Assembly (NCBI RefSeq): GCF_033439725.1
Contig: NW_026944388.1
Coordinates: 3,906,001 to 3,970,000 of the forward strand
Direction: 5' to 3'
DNA: 64,000 nt
DNA from: Neurospora tetraspora
Lineage: Eukaryota; Ascomycota; Sordariomycetes; Sordariales; Sordariaceae
Made by a program: the position numbers and the translations under genes. The notes under the pieces were generated by a model. It made no database searches. It saw nothing but the letters and a program-made list of their open reading frames with translations, and was not told the DNA's origin. Shown piece after piece: positions 10,392 through 21,208 of this stretch; positions within the stretch are counted from its first letter, which is position 1, and every line of letters starts with the position of its first letter.

Positions 10392-12542
10392 ATGCGTCAT
10401 GGCGTCCACAGGCTGGCGGGCGCATTCCCGATAGCATATCTCAACCAGAGCTCGCGGCTCTTTACCTCTTCTTCAACGTCTCTCCTTTCTCATACCTCTC
10501 CGCGATATCAAGATGATGACACACCCCCGAAAAAGCGTGGCCGAAAACCCAAGGGAGAGGGCGAGATGGGGCCGCAGGATCACAATGGACAGCCGTTATC
10601 CGAAGAAGCAATGGTCATTGCCCGAGAGTACTGGAGGCTACAGCAGATCGTCGACTTCTCTCTGACACCACTGACATCCAATATCCTCCATGAGATCCAA
10701 AGTCACCGGAAAGCCTACACCTCCATCGTCCTGGGCCAAAAAGGTGGGCGTGGTGCTCCCATCACCCGGACATACGAGCCGCCATATGTCGATCCAGTGC
10801 AAGCCACGTCCTTCCAGCTCGTCAACGCTCCCCAACAACTTGGATTATCGCAACAACCGCCATCATACGATGACTTCGACGACAAGCTACCCCGTCTCGC
10901 TCCAGAACAAGAAGCGGTCGTTGAGCTCGCCGCCATGGGCCACAACATCTTCTACACGGGCTCCGCCGGCTCAGGCAAATCGACCGTCTTGCACGCCATC
11001 AGGGACCGTCTCCGGCGTCTTGGTCGGCGAGTCCGGGTCGTAGCCCCCACCGGCAAGGCAGCATCCAATGTCAACGGCATTACCACCTGGTCCTTTGCCG
11101 GCTGGAGTCCAGGCCTGATGAAACAAAGCATCATCGACCTGATCCTGTCCGCATGGTACGACGACCTGGTCATCGACCGCATCAGGGCCACAGACGTCTT
11201 AATCATCGACGAGATCAGCATGGTCGAGAATCACCATTTCGAGCGCCTTAACACCGTCTTCAAGGTTCTTCGCGCCGACCCCCGACCCTTCGGCGGAATC
11301 CAGATGATCGTCGTAGGCGACTTCTGCCAGCTCCCGCCCGTCCTGCCCTTCCAGCTCTGCTACCAATGCGGTTCGCAAATGACCATCCAGGGATATCAAG
11401 GCCGGTCCTCCGCGCGGTACAAATGCGACCCTTGCAACCTCGCCTTCTCCGACTCCGAGAAATGGGTGTTCCAATCCCGGGCGTGGCAAGAATGCAACTT
11501 CACCAACTTCCACCTGCAGTCCATTCACCGACAGCGTGACCCCAAATTCATCGACATGCTGGAAAAATGCCGAATCGGCGTCCGCCTCACCCCGCAAGAA
11601 GTCGACCTCCTCGTCAACCACCGCTCCGACACCAAGAACGCCACCAGGCTCTATCCCCGGCGGGCCGAAGTTCGCATCGTCAACGAAGAGGAATTCAAAA
11701 AACTCCCCGGGCATGCCTGGACGTTCCGCGCCCGTGACACCTTCCTCTGGCAGCGCAAGCTTCACCCAACGCTAGGCTACCTGAACGAAAGCTACCCCGA
11801 CGGCACTCTCAAGGCGCTCAGCGAGCAAGCCCTCCAACCCAAAGTGCAACTCAAACTCGGCATGCCGGTGGTCCTCTTCCAGAACCTCGACGTCGCGCGC
11901 GGTCTCTGCAACGGCAGCCAAGGCGAAATAGTCGACTTCGAACCGTTCGATCCCAGCCGGCACCTCAAGGAGCAAATCCCCGACGGGCTCACCGACCACC
12001 CCTACGCCGACATTATTCTCAGCGAAGGACACGCGTTTTCCAAACACAACCGCCGCCGAGACTTGGCGTGGCCGGTAGTCAAGTTCGCCAACGGGGAGAC
12101 GCGCACCATCAAGCCCATCACGCGCATTACCGAGTTCGGCAGCCGGGAACCGTATTCGTTGCTGAGCAGGACGCAGATACCGCTGGGGCCGGCGTGGGCG
12201 ATGACGATTCATCGCGCGCAGGGCATGACGATGGATCGGGTGATTGTGGACTTGACGACTGCGTTTGTTACGGGGCAGGTATACGTGGCTCTTTCGCGGG
12301 CGAGATCTCTGGAGGGGTTGAAGGTGGAGGGGGATACAAGGCACTTGCTTGCGGGGATGGGCATGGATAAAGCTGTGAGGGAGTTCCTGACTAGGACTTT
12401 TGGGACGGGGTGGACTGGCGGTCGTATGTCTGAGGTGTACTCGCTGCCAGCGATGCGGTATACACTACCGATTGCTGATCCAGATGCAGGTGCAGCGTCT
12501 GATCCAGATCCGCCTGCAATGGAGGCGGGCGGCGGTTCGTGA
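10392..12542 (+). CDS. PIF1/RRM3-type DNA helicase with zinc-ribbon insert
   Basis: Single exon, 716 residues from the ATG at 10392 (CGACCATGC context). The N-terminus is rich in Arg, Ser and Thr without acids, suggesting a mitochondrial presequence. An AT-hook-like KKRGRKPKG follows. The superfamily 1B helicase core shows Walker A GSAGSGKST at about residue 190, motif Ia VVAPTGKAA, Walker B LIIDEISM at about 270, GDFCQLPPV, an RQRDP motif, and the C-terminal QVYVALSRA at about 630. Between motifs III and IV sits a CxxC...CxxC pair (CYQCGS...KCDPCN), a probable zinc ribbon not usual in classic Pif1. Pif1-family helicases unwind DNA 5' to 3', acting on G-quadruplexes, telomeres and mitochondrial DNA. 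It may be the organellar or an additional paralog. Confidence 0.88.
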   Translation: MRHGVHRLAGAFPIAYLNQSSRLFTSSSTSLLSHTSPRYQDDDTPPKKRGRKPKGEGEMGPQDHNGQPLSEEAMVIAREYWRLQQIVDFSLTPLTSNILHEIQSHRKAYTSIVLGQKGGRGAPITRTYEPPYVDPVQATSFQLVNAPQQLGLSQQPPSYDDFDDKLPRLAPEQEAVVELAAMGHNIFYTGSAGSGKSTVLHAIRDRLRRLGRRVRVVAPTGKAASNVNGITTWSFAGWSPGLMKQSIIDLILSAWYDDLVIDRIRATDVLIIDEISMVENHHFERLNTVFKVLRADPRPFGGIQMIVVGDFCQLPPVLPFQLCYQCGSQMTIQGYQGRSSARYKCDPCNLAFSDSEKWVFQSRAWQECNFTNFHLQSIHRQRDPKFIDMLEKCRIGVRLTPQEVDLLVNHRSDTKNATRLYPRRAEVRIVNEEEFKKLPGHAWTFRARDTFLWQRKLHPTLGYLNESYPDGTLKALSEQALQPKVQLKLGMPVVLFQNLDVARGLCNGSQGEIVDFEPFDPSRHLKEQIPDGLTDHPYADIILSEGHAFSKHNRRRDLAWPVVKFANGETRTIKPITRITEFGSREPYSLLSRTQIPLGPAWAMTIHRAQGMTMDRVIVDLTTAFVTGQVYVALSRARSLEGLKVEGDTRHLLAGMGMDKAVREFLTRTFGTGWTGGRMSEVYSLPAMRYTLPIADPDAGAASDPDPPAMEAGGGS

Positions 12543-12926
12543 TAGTGTTTCATACATATTCTATCACCCCTCGGAAATCGCTGGTCTGTATCCAGCTGGT
12601 TTTTGCCGGTCCTCCAGCCGTTTCGGATAGGATGCTGTCTGCCATGTAGTACCAGGACATAGCAATGAGCGAATCAAAGAGCACAGGCATTGAGGTCGCG
12701 GGTGTTGTGAAAATTCAACGCTCAGTAGCATGTCGAGGTTTAGGTATGAGCAGCTGAACGCCAATTTTCTCGCTTTACTAAGGATCTATCCATGTTGCCT
12801 TTGTCCTAATGATGCACAAACAATGGTACTTCCCGCCTCACCGGTATTTCCCTCGCTATATCCGACTTGATCCTCATTCTCTCCGTCTAACCAAAACTCC
12901 CCACGTTACTTGTTCGGATGTAGCTC
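12543..12926. other. Intergenic region between helicase and kinase-like pseudogene
   Basis: No supported gene; the helicase 3' UTR presumably lies here. Confidence 0.5.
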
Positions 12927-14687
12927 TCACCACTGGTCTGGAGGCAGCATTTGAATCTCTTCTTCATCATCCGACTCTTCATCATCTTCTGAATCGGACT
13001 CCTCATCATCTTCCGGCTCCGGCGGCTCTTCAATCACTGGATTATTCAAATTCCGACGTATCAGCGTCATCGTTCTCGCTGAATCCGCACACCCATGACA
13101 GCTCTCAGGATGAAGTGCCCTCGCCAACCTCATGCCGATGCCCTCATCAATCCTGCTGCCTCCTTTGGTCCTCAGTTTCCGCAACATCTCCACCGCGGCT
13201 CGAGCCGTTATCCTCTCTTCCCATTTGAAACTCAACATACTTCTCACCACATCCACCACGCCGGCAAGTTCATCGAATCCTACCCCTACAGCTACCCTTT
13301 CTATGTCCGCTATAGTATTTATCACCGTTAGCTTTAGCTTTCCCTCTCTCTATCTATGCAACCCTTCTTTTCACCTTCTTATGCCGAACCTGTTTCCACG
13401 TGGTCAGGAGCGAAATTCGAATTCGATAAAACTGCTTAACTGACTCTTGAAGGTTCGCTCGTCAGGAGGACGTTCAAGAACGTAATCATCATACTCCGTT
13501 GAACACTCATCCTGCTTCTCGCTGACAAGGTCCGCCTGGAAGCTACGGACGGCGGCGGTCCGTTCGTAACTTTTGGAGCCGGATCCGCGTAAGAGGGTCG
13601 TCCATCTGTAACGTTGGGGGCTGGAGGGGCTGCCGTCAGAATATGGCCCTTCATGTATCTGTAGAATTGGTGCCCTTTGAATATCGGCCAGACGATGATG
13701 ACCCAGGTAGCGGGGAGAATAGCTAAATGAGCATCTCGAGAAAGATGGCGCCTAGGGAAAAGACAGCGCCTTCTTTGGTTCATATTGCCATATTACAGGG
13801 TTTTTCTCGTTTCTCGATCAAACCAAAGCTTGCCCCATTTTTCTGGAGCGTGGTACATCAAATTGGTCCAGACGAATTCTTGGGTTAGAGGTGGATAAGT
13901 GTAGAGTCCGGAGCTGTTCTGGGGTGTGGGATCAGCATATTGGCTGTTGCCGAAGTCGCTGATCTTGAACTCGACCGACTTCTTTTCTTTTCGCGGTCTT
14001 CCCAGACCAAGATATTTCGTGGGCTTAAGTCACCACCATGAAGGCCTGGGATGCTCTCGTGATTTTCGCCGGTGTCAGCCGCACAAGTGATAGGCGCCAC
14101 GCCATCGACACCGTGGATGGCGTCTAGCGCGGAGGCCAGACCATCTTTTGAAGAAGCTCTTTGTCCACGACAATGACGTTGAAGAACCAACGATTTAGTC
14201 GATTGTCATCGTTGTTGTAATTGCAGAAGGCGTCGACCATGTACCTGGGGAGGAACAGTCTTTCTTCCATTTCCTCTTCTGTTTCTTTTTCTGATTCTTC
14301 CGAGTCGCTATCATCGTCTCGCTAGCATGGCGGGTGGCAAGATTCAGCCCTGAGGGGCGGGCGTAGGCGCAGGTCTGGCACATGGTGGTGCCGAAACGAA
14401 AACGGCGCGGGCCGGGGGCCAAGGGAGCGGCGCCGGCGGGAGAAGAGAGGCGCAGACGGTTTCTCAGCCGGCATTCGACCTTGTGGTGAAATAAGAAGGA
14501 AGATAGATGTGCGGCGAACCTCAACGAGGGTGCGCTGCTCCTTTTCCCATTTAATGCCGGCACCGCAGACGATGTCATCATACACCACGAATTCGAACAT
14601 ATTTTCCGGTACGTCGGCGAGGTGATGACCGGTAATTGCTTCGGCCTCAGCCTCGGTCATTTCTGTCTCGGTGTTGTTGTCGGTCAT
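12927..14687 (-). pseudogene. Kinase-like pseudogene, several frameshifts and stops
   Basis: Read on the minus strand, pieces of one protein appear in different frames. From 14687: a start MTDNNTETEM, then (after TAG at about 14320) an acidic stretch and LFLPRYMVDAFCN. After a frame change comes the catalytic loop HGGDLSPRNILVW near 14040, then after another shift the DFG-containing KISDFGNSQYADP and MYHAPEKWG. Another frame has VFSLGAIFLEMLI followed by TAG where a sibling has Trp (near 13720). The end of the C-lobe (SMLSFKWEERITA) is an intact frame, 12927-13325. At least five disabling changes separate blocks of correct order. The protein resembles the intact kinase-like gene at 18477-20539, including the aromatic-x-Pro motif of its N-terminal domain. 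Most of the N-lobe seems to be missing. Confidence 0.75.
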
Positions 14688-15231
14688 GGTGACGAGTAGA
14701 AGTCGACAAAAAGAAAGACGGTATGCATGTCAACGCCAAATAATGATGTTGATGTGTTGAGGAATGACACAACGCTAACGAAGGTTTGGGTTGAGGGGAA
14801 ATGCAACAATAACTGCTTGGTTGACTGAACAAGTTAGGTTTGAAGGGTCAAGTGGACGGTGGTCCTGGAAGACTGCAATGATTTCCTCCCCTTCCCCTCC
14901 CTTCTCCTTCCTGGGCTTCTCTCTTCTTCCCTTTCCTTTACCCCTCACTTGTCACCGGCGGTGAAGACGCTCCTTCCCAAGCTCGGAACGTGACATCTCT
15001 TCTTGTTTTGAGACATTACATCCGATGTAAGAGGTGGGTTGCTCCTTCTTGCTACTGCCCTCCTTCGACCGCTTTCGGAGAGGACCTTGACGGATGCAGC
15101 CCCGCCTGTTTTGCTCCTTCCGTTTACACGTACATCTTTGCGTTGGACGTGACGATGGGAGCTTGTCGCCCGTGTAAGATCACGGGACTGTGAAAAATGT
15201 ACCACTGCCTGCATTGAGGCCCTCAAACTTC
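14688..15231. other. Intergenic region
   Basis: No supported gene. Pyrimidine-rich around 14880-14945. Confidence 0.5.
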
Positions 15232-17284
15232 TCACTTTCCCCTCTCCACATCATGATTCCCTCCACCTTGTTCCTCCCCAAACGGCTTCTCATCATGATA
15301 CTTCCTCGAGTACCTTCGCGAAAAGAAATACCAGATTCCGACGGTGAACAGCGTGATGGGCACCGAAACAACCAGAAACAGCCACCAGTCTCCGGTGTAT
15401 CGCAGCTTCCCGGCGTCATCATCGTACTGGACAAACTGGGTAGAATAGAAGCTCTTTTAAATCGTCAGCAAGAGTAAGTGCCCCATTCAATGGAGCCATT
15501 GATGATCGCCTGCTTACCATGATGATAGTTGCCGGCAGATACACCAGCGTGATGATACTCAGCACTTTGAGGCTCTTGGAGTCACTGTGTCCTTTCTTGG
15601 TCAAGTCATGCATGGACTTGCTTTCTTGCTGAGTGTCGGTCTGGATTTTCTTGAGCGCTAACGCGGTTTGTAGCTCCAAGAACCGAGAGGTCTGTGACGT
15701 CTTGACATCAGTGGGTTGCTCCCCCTTGACGCGTGCCTCCCCAGGAAAGAGGAAGTTTGCTCTTACCAAGTTTCTACTTTCTTTGCACTTGGCCACCAGT
15801 GCCTCTGCCTTTTTTCGAATGTACCCAACCTCTGCTGCTTGCTGCCGCAATGCTAAAAGGATCCCGTCCGTTTGGGCAGCATACCCCACGTCTCCTATGC
15901 TAGCACCCCCGATTACCCAGAGGTACTGGTTATACATCTCCGTCATTTGCCCAACTGTGTGTGATGTTGAATCCATGCATAGGATTATATCAAGCAGTCG
16001 GAGCTCCAGGTAGTGCAGCTTTTGCTCGTCATTGAGGGATAGGAAATCTTCGTGTGTTTCAGCCACAGAGGCCTTGTCTGACTGTCAAGCGGGACGAAGA
16101 CTTGTTAGTGCTGGTTATTGGATGTTCCCTTCATGTAGGAAACTTGCCTGTGTGGAAACGCGTCTCTCGAGGTCAATCATGTATGGCCTCCAAGTGGAGA
16201 TGGCCATGTCCAGGAAGATGACGTGGAGCTCAAGCGGATTGCAGTTGGGGACTGAGAGTTGAGTCCTGCGGCAGTAAAGTTCCAGAATGACTTTTGGCAT
16301 GTCTGAAGACCCCATGAGAATCCACGTCGATGTCCCGCGGCTCTTGGATATGCCTTTGCAGTTGTATTGGTGGTAAAAGTCTGTTTGTCGCAACGACCAT
16401 GGCTCTGCTGCTGGCCGATTTGGACGCTCCACAAAGCGTAGGGCGTATGAACATTCTGTTTGAGCGGTGGTCAGACAAAACTCTGATACTGATCTCAAGA
16501 CTTCGCTCCCATAAAATACCTACCAAATCCCGTGTTCAAGTCTAAATATTCATCCTTCATTCCCGGACAAGGCTGCCCAGTGGAAGGCCTTGAGAGTCTG
16601 AAGGTAAATGCTGGAGGCCCGACCTCCTCTTCGGTTTGCTTATCTCCAAACCCGATCAAGACCTCCCGGAATTTGGGAAAGATACGATTCACATCCACAA
16701 GATGTTTGAACAAGGACTCTGTAATTCGCAATTGGCGGAACGAGTTTTTCTGGGTCAAGAAGCTAACAATAGCGTGTCAGTCGCTGCTTTTTACTTTGCG
16801 TTCATGTCCGCCAACTGCATCTTTGAGCTCACTAAACGCGGAAATCCGTTCTAGTTTTCTATGAGGTTGCGTTAGCAATGCTTCTCAAATTTCGCAGCTT
16901 TTTACCTTCAGCAGAAGATATGCCTACCATAACTTCCATCAGCTGGTCTTCGTCTTGCACTATCGCTGAAGACATAATTGTCGCGGTGTCACAGTCAACC
17001 TGGAACTCTTCTGTATCGGGACTGGGACTCTCTGTTGCGGAATCGCAAGTCTCATTGGACTGATCCTCAGAAAATCCCGAGTCAACATGCTGAAAAAGAA
17101 TGTTCTGGTTGCTGGCGTGGGGCTGGAACAGAACTTCGATGCGAGAATTCTTGTTTTCCTCTTTGAACACCTTCTTTGTCGTGGTATCGGTATAGTAATC
17201 GTGGCATGACCAGTCATGGACCGAAGTAAGGATCTGGTCGAAGCCGAAACTCAGCGGGTAGTGCTCACCACTCCAGCAGCTCAT
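15232..17284 (-). CDS. CorA-like Mg2+ transporter-domain membrane protein
   Basis: Five or more exons on the minus strand. Well-supported pieces are 15232-15453, 15518-16081, 16148-16455, 16524-16762, and a first exon starting at 17284. The junction near 16763-16860 is not resolved (candidate introns about 16763-16815 and one ending about 16847-16855), and further upstream exons are possible. Two membrane segments close the protein: the first spans the intron 15454-15517 (LKVLSIITLVYLPATIIM), the second is WWLFLVVSVPITLFTVGIWYF, followed by a basic cytosolic tail. This C-terminal layout is that of the CorA-like proteins common in filamentous ascomycetes. They often lack the GMN ion-selectivity motif, which I also do not see here, so real magnesium transport is doubtful. 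The intron 16082-16147 appears to use a GC donor. Confidence 0.72.
15454..15517 (-). other. Intron splitting the first membrane helix
   Basis: GTAAGC donor, CTGAC branch site, AG acceptor, 64 nt, phase 0. Removing it joins PATIIM to SFYSTQF. Confidence 0.85.
16082..16147 (-). other. GC-AG intron
   Basis: The exon end CAG is followed by GCAAGT, the classic strong context of GC-AG introns. A CACTAAC branch site and GACAG acceptor follow. Removing 66 nt joins RRVSTQ to SDKASVAE in phase 0. Confidence 0.75.
16456..16523 (-). other. Intron of the CorA-like gene
   Basis: GTAGGT donor, AACAG acceptor, 68 nt, phase 1. Joins LNTGF to ECSYALRF. Confidence 0.75.
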
Positions 17285-17821
17285 GGTGTTGAATGTGTGA
17301 GAAAGAAGAAGATGTTGTCGAGTGAGTTGACATCGAGATCACGAAGGCCGGCTGGATTCGAAGGAGGATATCTTGTCTGGAGCAAAAGCACAATCAACAG
17401 TCATCCAGTCAGCCAAGAATCCACTGTGTCACATAATCTCTTCGTGCTTGTGGCTGAGACTGTTTCGAGGCGGCTATGCAGTGCTTGGTACCCGTCTCAA
17501 CACCTCGTACAGCATAAGAGGCGTCCATCGATCAACTGGTCCCTGTCCAACCACATCGTGTGACAGGGCGTTCAACAGGTCAAGGACCTGGCATTGACAT
17601 ACCCAAACCATGCGGCCAGCCGAGGTAGACATCCGTCAGCGTCATCGTTACGGACGCCGCGGTACACATAGTATGGCTTTGACACCCTGATGGCATCCTT
17701 CAATGTTCACCATCAAGCTACTATTTCCAGGCAGATCCGTCATATTGCGTGTTCCTCGACACCACACACACATCCCATTCGGCCACTCAGCACCAAGTAA
17801 CCGCGCCTAACCATAGCCACC
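17285..17821. other. Divergent intergenic region
   Basis: Lies between the minus-strand CorA-like gene and the plus-strand small gene. Minus-strand fragments with protein-like composition near 17340-17400 may be extra 5' exons of the CorA-like gene, but I could not place splice sites. Confidence 0.4.
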
Positions 17822-18168
17822 ATGGCCGAAGACAGGGATTCGAGAGGCTTCATCACGCAAGTTGTGAAAGGCAGGTATCTGAGTGAGAAAAGACTCGAAG
17901 ATAACCTACGAGCGAGATTTGGAGATGGTAACTTCAAGGCGAAGGTGGGTTTGGGCGTCCGTGGTCTCCCATCCATGACGAAGTCTTGCTTATTGACACA
18001 AAATTGAGTTTAGAAACGCGAAAAAGACTGGAAACTGACCATCCCGGAGGAAGTGGATGAGGTCAGTCCTATGCCAATACCGATGGATAGATATCTCCAT
18101 GGGGATATTTTGCTGACTAGTTCCAGGCATTCATACGGTCTTGTGAAGTGGATAGTGATGATGATTGA
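17822..18168 (+). CDS. Small three-exon protein of unknown function (70 aa)
   Basis: Exons 17822-17944, 18014-18061 and 18127-18168 join in phase 0 at both introns, which have donors GTGGGT and GTCAGT, branch-like TTGAC and GCTGACT, and acceptors TTTAG and TTCCAG. The product starts MAEDRDSRGFITQVVKGRYL, is highly charged, has a basic middle (KAKKREKDWKL) and an acidic tail (EVDSDDD), and has no signal peptide or membrane segment. The ATG sits in a good context (CACCATGG). Three tiny exons that all keep the frame argue for a real gene. I do not recognise the family. It lies 308 bp upstream of, and on the same strand as, the intact kinase-like gene, so it may share its regulation or function; that is inference. 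Confidence 0.6.
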
Positions 18169-18476
18169 TGAAGATGATGGCATGAAACCAGTTTGGGGGA
18201 GACCAAATTTGGAGAGTTTGGGCTTTGGCACAGGCAACTTTCACACAAATGGTCAATCGCGCAGACGTCTTCCGTTCTGTTTTCCCATCTAGCATACCAT
18301 ATGTTAGTGAAGAAGGCAAGCAGTTTGTCACGGACAAGGGAACCATTTAGGTATTTAACCATCTATTTCATGGCCATGCCTCCAGTCCGCGGTACTTTCG
18401 GTAGGTATGAAAGCGCTCTCAGATAGCACAGCACAGCAAGCCCCTCAAAGGCTTCGAATTATCATCAATCACAATC
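18169..18476. promoter_or_regulatory. Likely promoter/5' UTR of the kinase-like gene
   Basis: A 308-bp spacer between the small gene and the kinase-like gene. No specific control element could be identified. Confidence 0.35.
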
Positions 18477-20539
18477 ATGGCCGCAGGCACAGGAGGTCCA
18501 GAGTTGGAAAGTGAGAAATGGATCCGAGCCTTGTTAAGAGAAGTGACAGACAACGGCAAGAACGCCCATGACGGTCTCTACCGCGCAATCCATAGCTTCT
18601 ATGATCCCCTAAGACATGATGGCAAATCTGAACAGCCCGCGAGTTACTACATCCCGGACTCACTAACGGATATTGTTGGAGAAGAGCTTGAGAAGAGCAT
18701 CAAGCGTGTGTTTTCTGAGAAGTCATTGCGTGAGGGGTTCTCGAAGCCGAACCCGCAAGGTTCGCTGCGGAAGCTTTTGGTCATTGCGGTGTTCTCGTTC
18801 AAAAACTATCAGTGGTTTTTGATGCGAACGTTGCAGCTAGTGCCAGATATATCGGATGGTAATCTTCCACTGGAGGATAACCCGGCTTCTGATGACCCGG
18901 AGTATACCAAGTATTTTGACGTGTTTTTCTGGAATCAGTATCTTTTTTGTGGACGTGGTTCGTCTTTTCTTGAACGGATTCATCGGAAAGTGTCCGGTTT
19001 TATTAAGGAGGGCACACCATTAAGTGAGAATAGCTCGGAGCGGGAGCGTACCACGCCGACTACGGCTGGCTTACCCGAAGATGTACTACCTGCTGAGGGC
19101 AGCAAGGGGAAGCTCGGCTCAGCATCGTCCAGCAAAGTATACAGCTTCAACACCATAGCAAACATGGGGTTTCCGGAGGGTCATTACATGAATAGGGTAT
19201 AGCATGCCACTCATTGCCCGTGCAATCCATAGAATTGACCCCTACTTGTCATGTGTAGTACACTAACCAAGTGGAACTTACCATGTGTAACGAGCAGAAC
19301 TAGTCATCCCTAGCCATCAAAATCTACCACCAACGCTCCCAAAAAGACTTTAACCGCGAGCGGTGCTTCTGGCATGACATCGACCACCAGTCCGGTCCAT
19401 GTCCATGTCCTCTATCCCACGCCCACATTTTGCGTCCCCTCTTATTCTGGAGATGTAGTTACGACATCTCCTTCGCCATAATGCCCCGTGCCGAATGCGA
19501 CTTGGCGGCATTCATGAAAGAGACTACTTCTCGAGTAGATGCTCACAGCTGGGGATTTAGATGGCTGGTGAGACAACTGGTGGGTTTGGTGGAGGGTTTG
19601 CATGCCGTTCATAACCCTGGGCCGGTGGGACGGGGCCGGCAAGAAGAGAGGATGGAAGTTGCCGTGGGGTATCATTGGGATATCAAGCCCGAGAATATAC
19701 TTGTCACCTTTCCCCCAGATAGTAATACCACCTCTGAAACATCCGATACCTCTGCCTCTGGTACCTCTGGTAAAGAAAAAGCTCCCATTTTTCAGCTAAC
19801 AGACTTTGGCTGCGGCGGCGTCGCTACCTTCTGTCCGCACCAATCCCCAGGAAGCGACATCCGAAAGATGAGTAACGTAGGAAACACCGAATACAAAGCG
19901 CCTGAAAAACAAGCGCCGGAACGAAAGTGTGGAAGGGACTACGACGTCTGGTCCCTGGGTGGTGTGATGCTAGAGGTTCTGGTTTGGTATTTCCACGGGA
20001 TGGGGGAAGAAGACGAAGATGATGATGCGGATTCCGATTCTAGTGTTAGTAGTGAGTCTGAGCCTGATAAGGAGGAAGAAAATGAGGAAGAGTCGGAGAC
20101 TGTGGCTCGTTCCTCTAGGCCGCAGCCGAGTGCTACTGGTGCAACGCATGGCGGCGCTGTTCTTGATGGGGAGCAGCGAACAATGGGTCTGAAAGATTCT
20201 AGGAAAAGAAGGGGACAAGAAAAAAAGGCGGCTGAAAAGGGAACCAAATGGGCCGGTATTGAGTATGCTGGGTTTTTCATCCATTCCTCCGACCGGGAGC
20301 CTGGAGATGCGACGTTGGTGCCTTCTGTGAAGAGGGTTATGGAGGAGATTCAGAAGACTGCTGCTGCTGTTGCTGATTTGCATATGGAGGGGAGAGAAAG
20401 AAGAGCACTTGGGAGGTTGTTGGAGGTTATTCAGGGGATGTTGGTGGTGGATAGGGAGGCAAGGTTGACGGCGAGGGAAGCGAAGGTGAAGATGAAAGGG
20501 GTTTGGAGGGAGGTCGATGGGGATGAGGGAGAGGTATGA
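18477..20539 (+). CDS. Kinase-like protein with novel N-terminal domain (intact family member)
   Basis: Exons 18477-19196 and 19304-20539 (intron 107 nt, phase 0, joining YMNR to SSLAIKIY) encode 651 residues. Residues 1-240 form a domain I do not recognise, with the phrase YYIPDSLTDIVG that recurs in the broken neighbours. The C-terminal part is a protein kinase: Lys246 in LAIK, Glu259 of helix C, catalytic loop HWDIKPEN (His364, Asp366, Lys368, Asn371), DFG at 407-409, APE at 439-441 and DVWSLGG. All catalytic residues are present, so activity is plausible. The glycine-rich loop is poorly conserved. A Ser/Glu/Asp-rich insert of roughly 100 residues follows the DVWSLGG helix. No membrane segment or signal peptide. 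It is the only member of the local family with an open frame throughout, and its neighbours suggest rapid gene turnover. Confidence 0.85.
19197..19303 (+). other. Intron of the kinase-like gene
   Basis: GTATAG donor, CACTAAC branch site, ACTAG acceptor, phase 0. Two broken paralogs have an intron at the equivalent place and phase. Confidence 0.8.
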
Positions 20540-21208
20540 GACGTGTGCTGGTAATTACATATGCTCGTAGGTATTGGGACGTAACTGTATGCAAGTCTCT
20601 GTAAGTTTATGCTTGACAAAGTGCACAGGAAGGTGCAGCTTGCCGGTTTCTTGCCGTATCGTATCGTATTTCGACTGTGGTTTGTGGTACCCGGTAGGTG
20701 ACGACTGATGCGGGGTACAAGCCCGGTATTTTTTTTGGGGAGAAGGATTACTTCTTTCTTCTCTCCCTCTTTCAACTATCCCCATCTTCTTGGCCATCAA
20801 GTACGATACCTTTCGGTCGGCTTTTACCATTCGCATTGTATCCATCTCCTCATTCCAGACGCCGGGCCTGACTCCCCAGGTGCGTTCTTGCGCTGACTCC
20901 TTATCATGCTCCATGTTTCCTTCATGTCGTTTCTCAAATCACCCGTATTCCAGGGCCCTTTCCAAGCACCAACACCGATCTGACGGTAGCCAAACTATGT
21001 TTAACAAACTCACATGAGAGAGTGAATGGATACAATGGGACTCATTGCCGTCATATGACGCAACGACTGAGGAGGTGAGTGGCCTATTTCAAGCTCAGAG
21101 CCACATGTTGAAGGCCTTCCCTTCGTCTTCTTCTTCAAGACCACCCGCTCTCTTTGGTACACCTTGACCGGTTGAATGTGCATGCTATACCATCAAAGAC
21201 AGTAAAAC
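20540..21208. other. Intergenic region
   Basis: No supported gene between the intact kinase-like gene and its truncated paralog. Confidence 0.5.

Noticed and set aside
12927-14687. RIP as the sole cause of pseudogene decay
   Set aside because: Two stops could be C-to-T or G-to-A changes, but most breaks are indels and the region is not AT-enriched.
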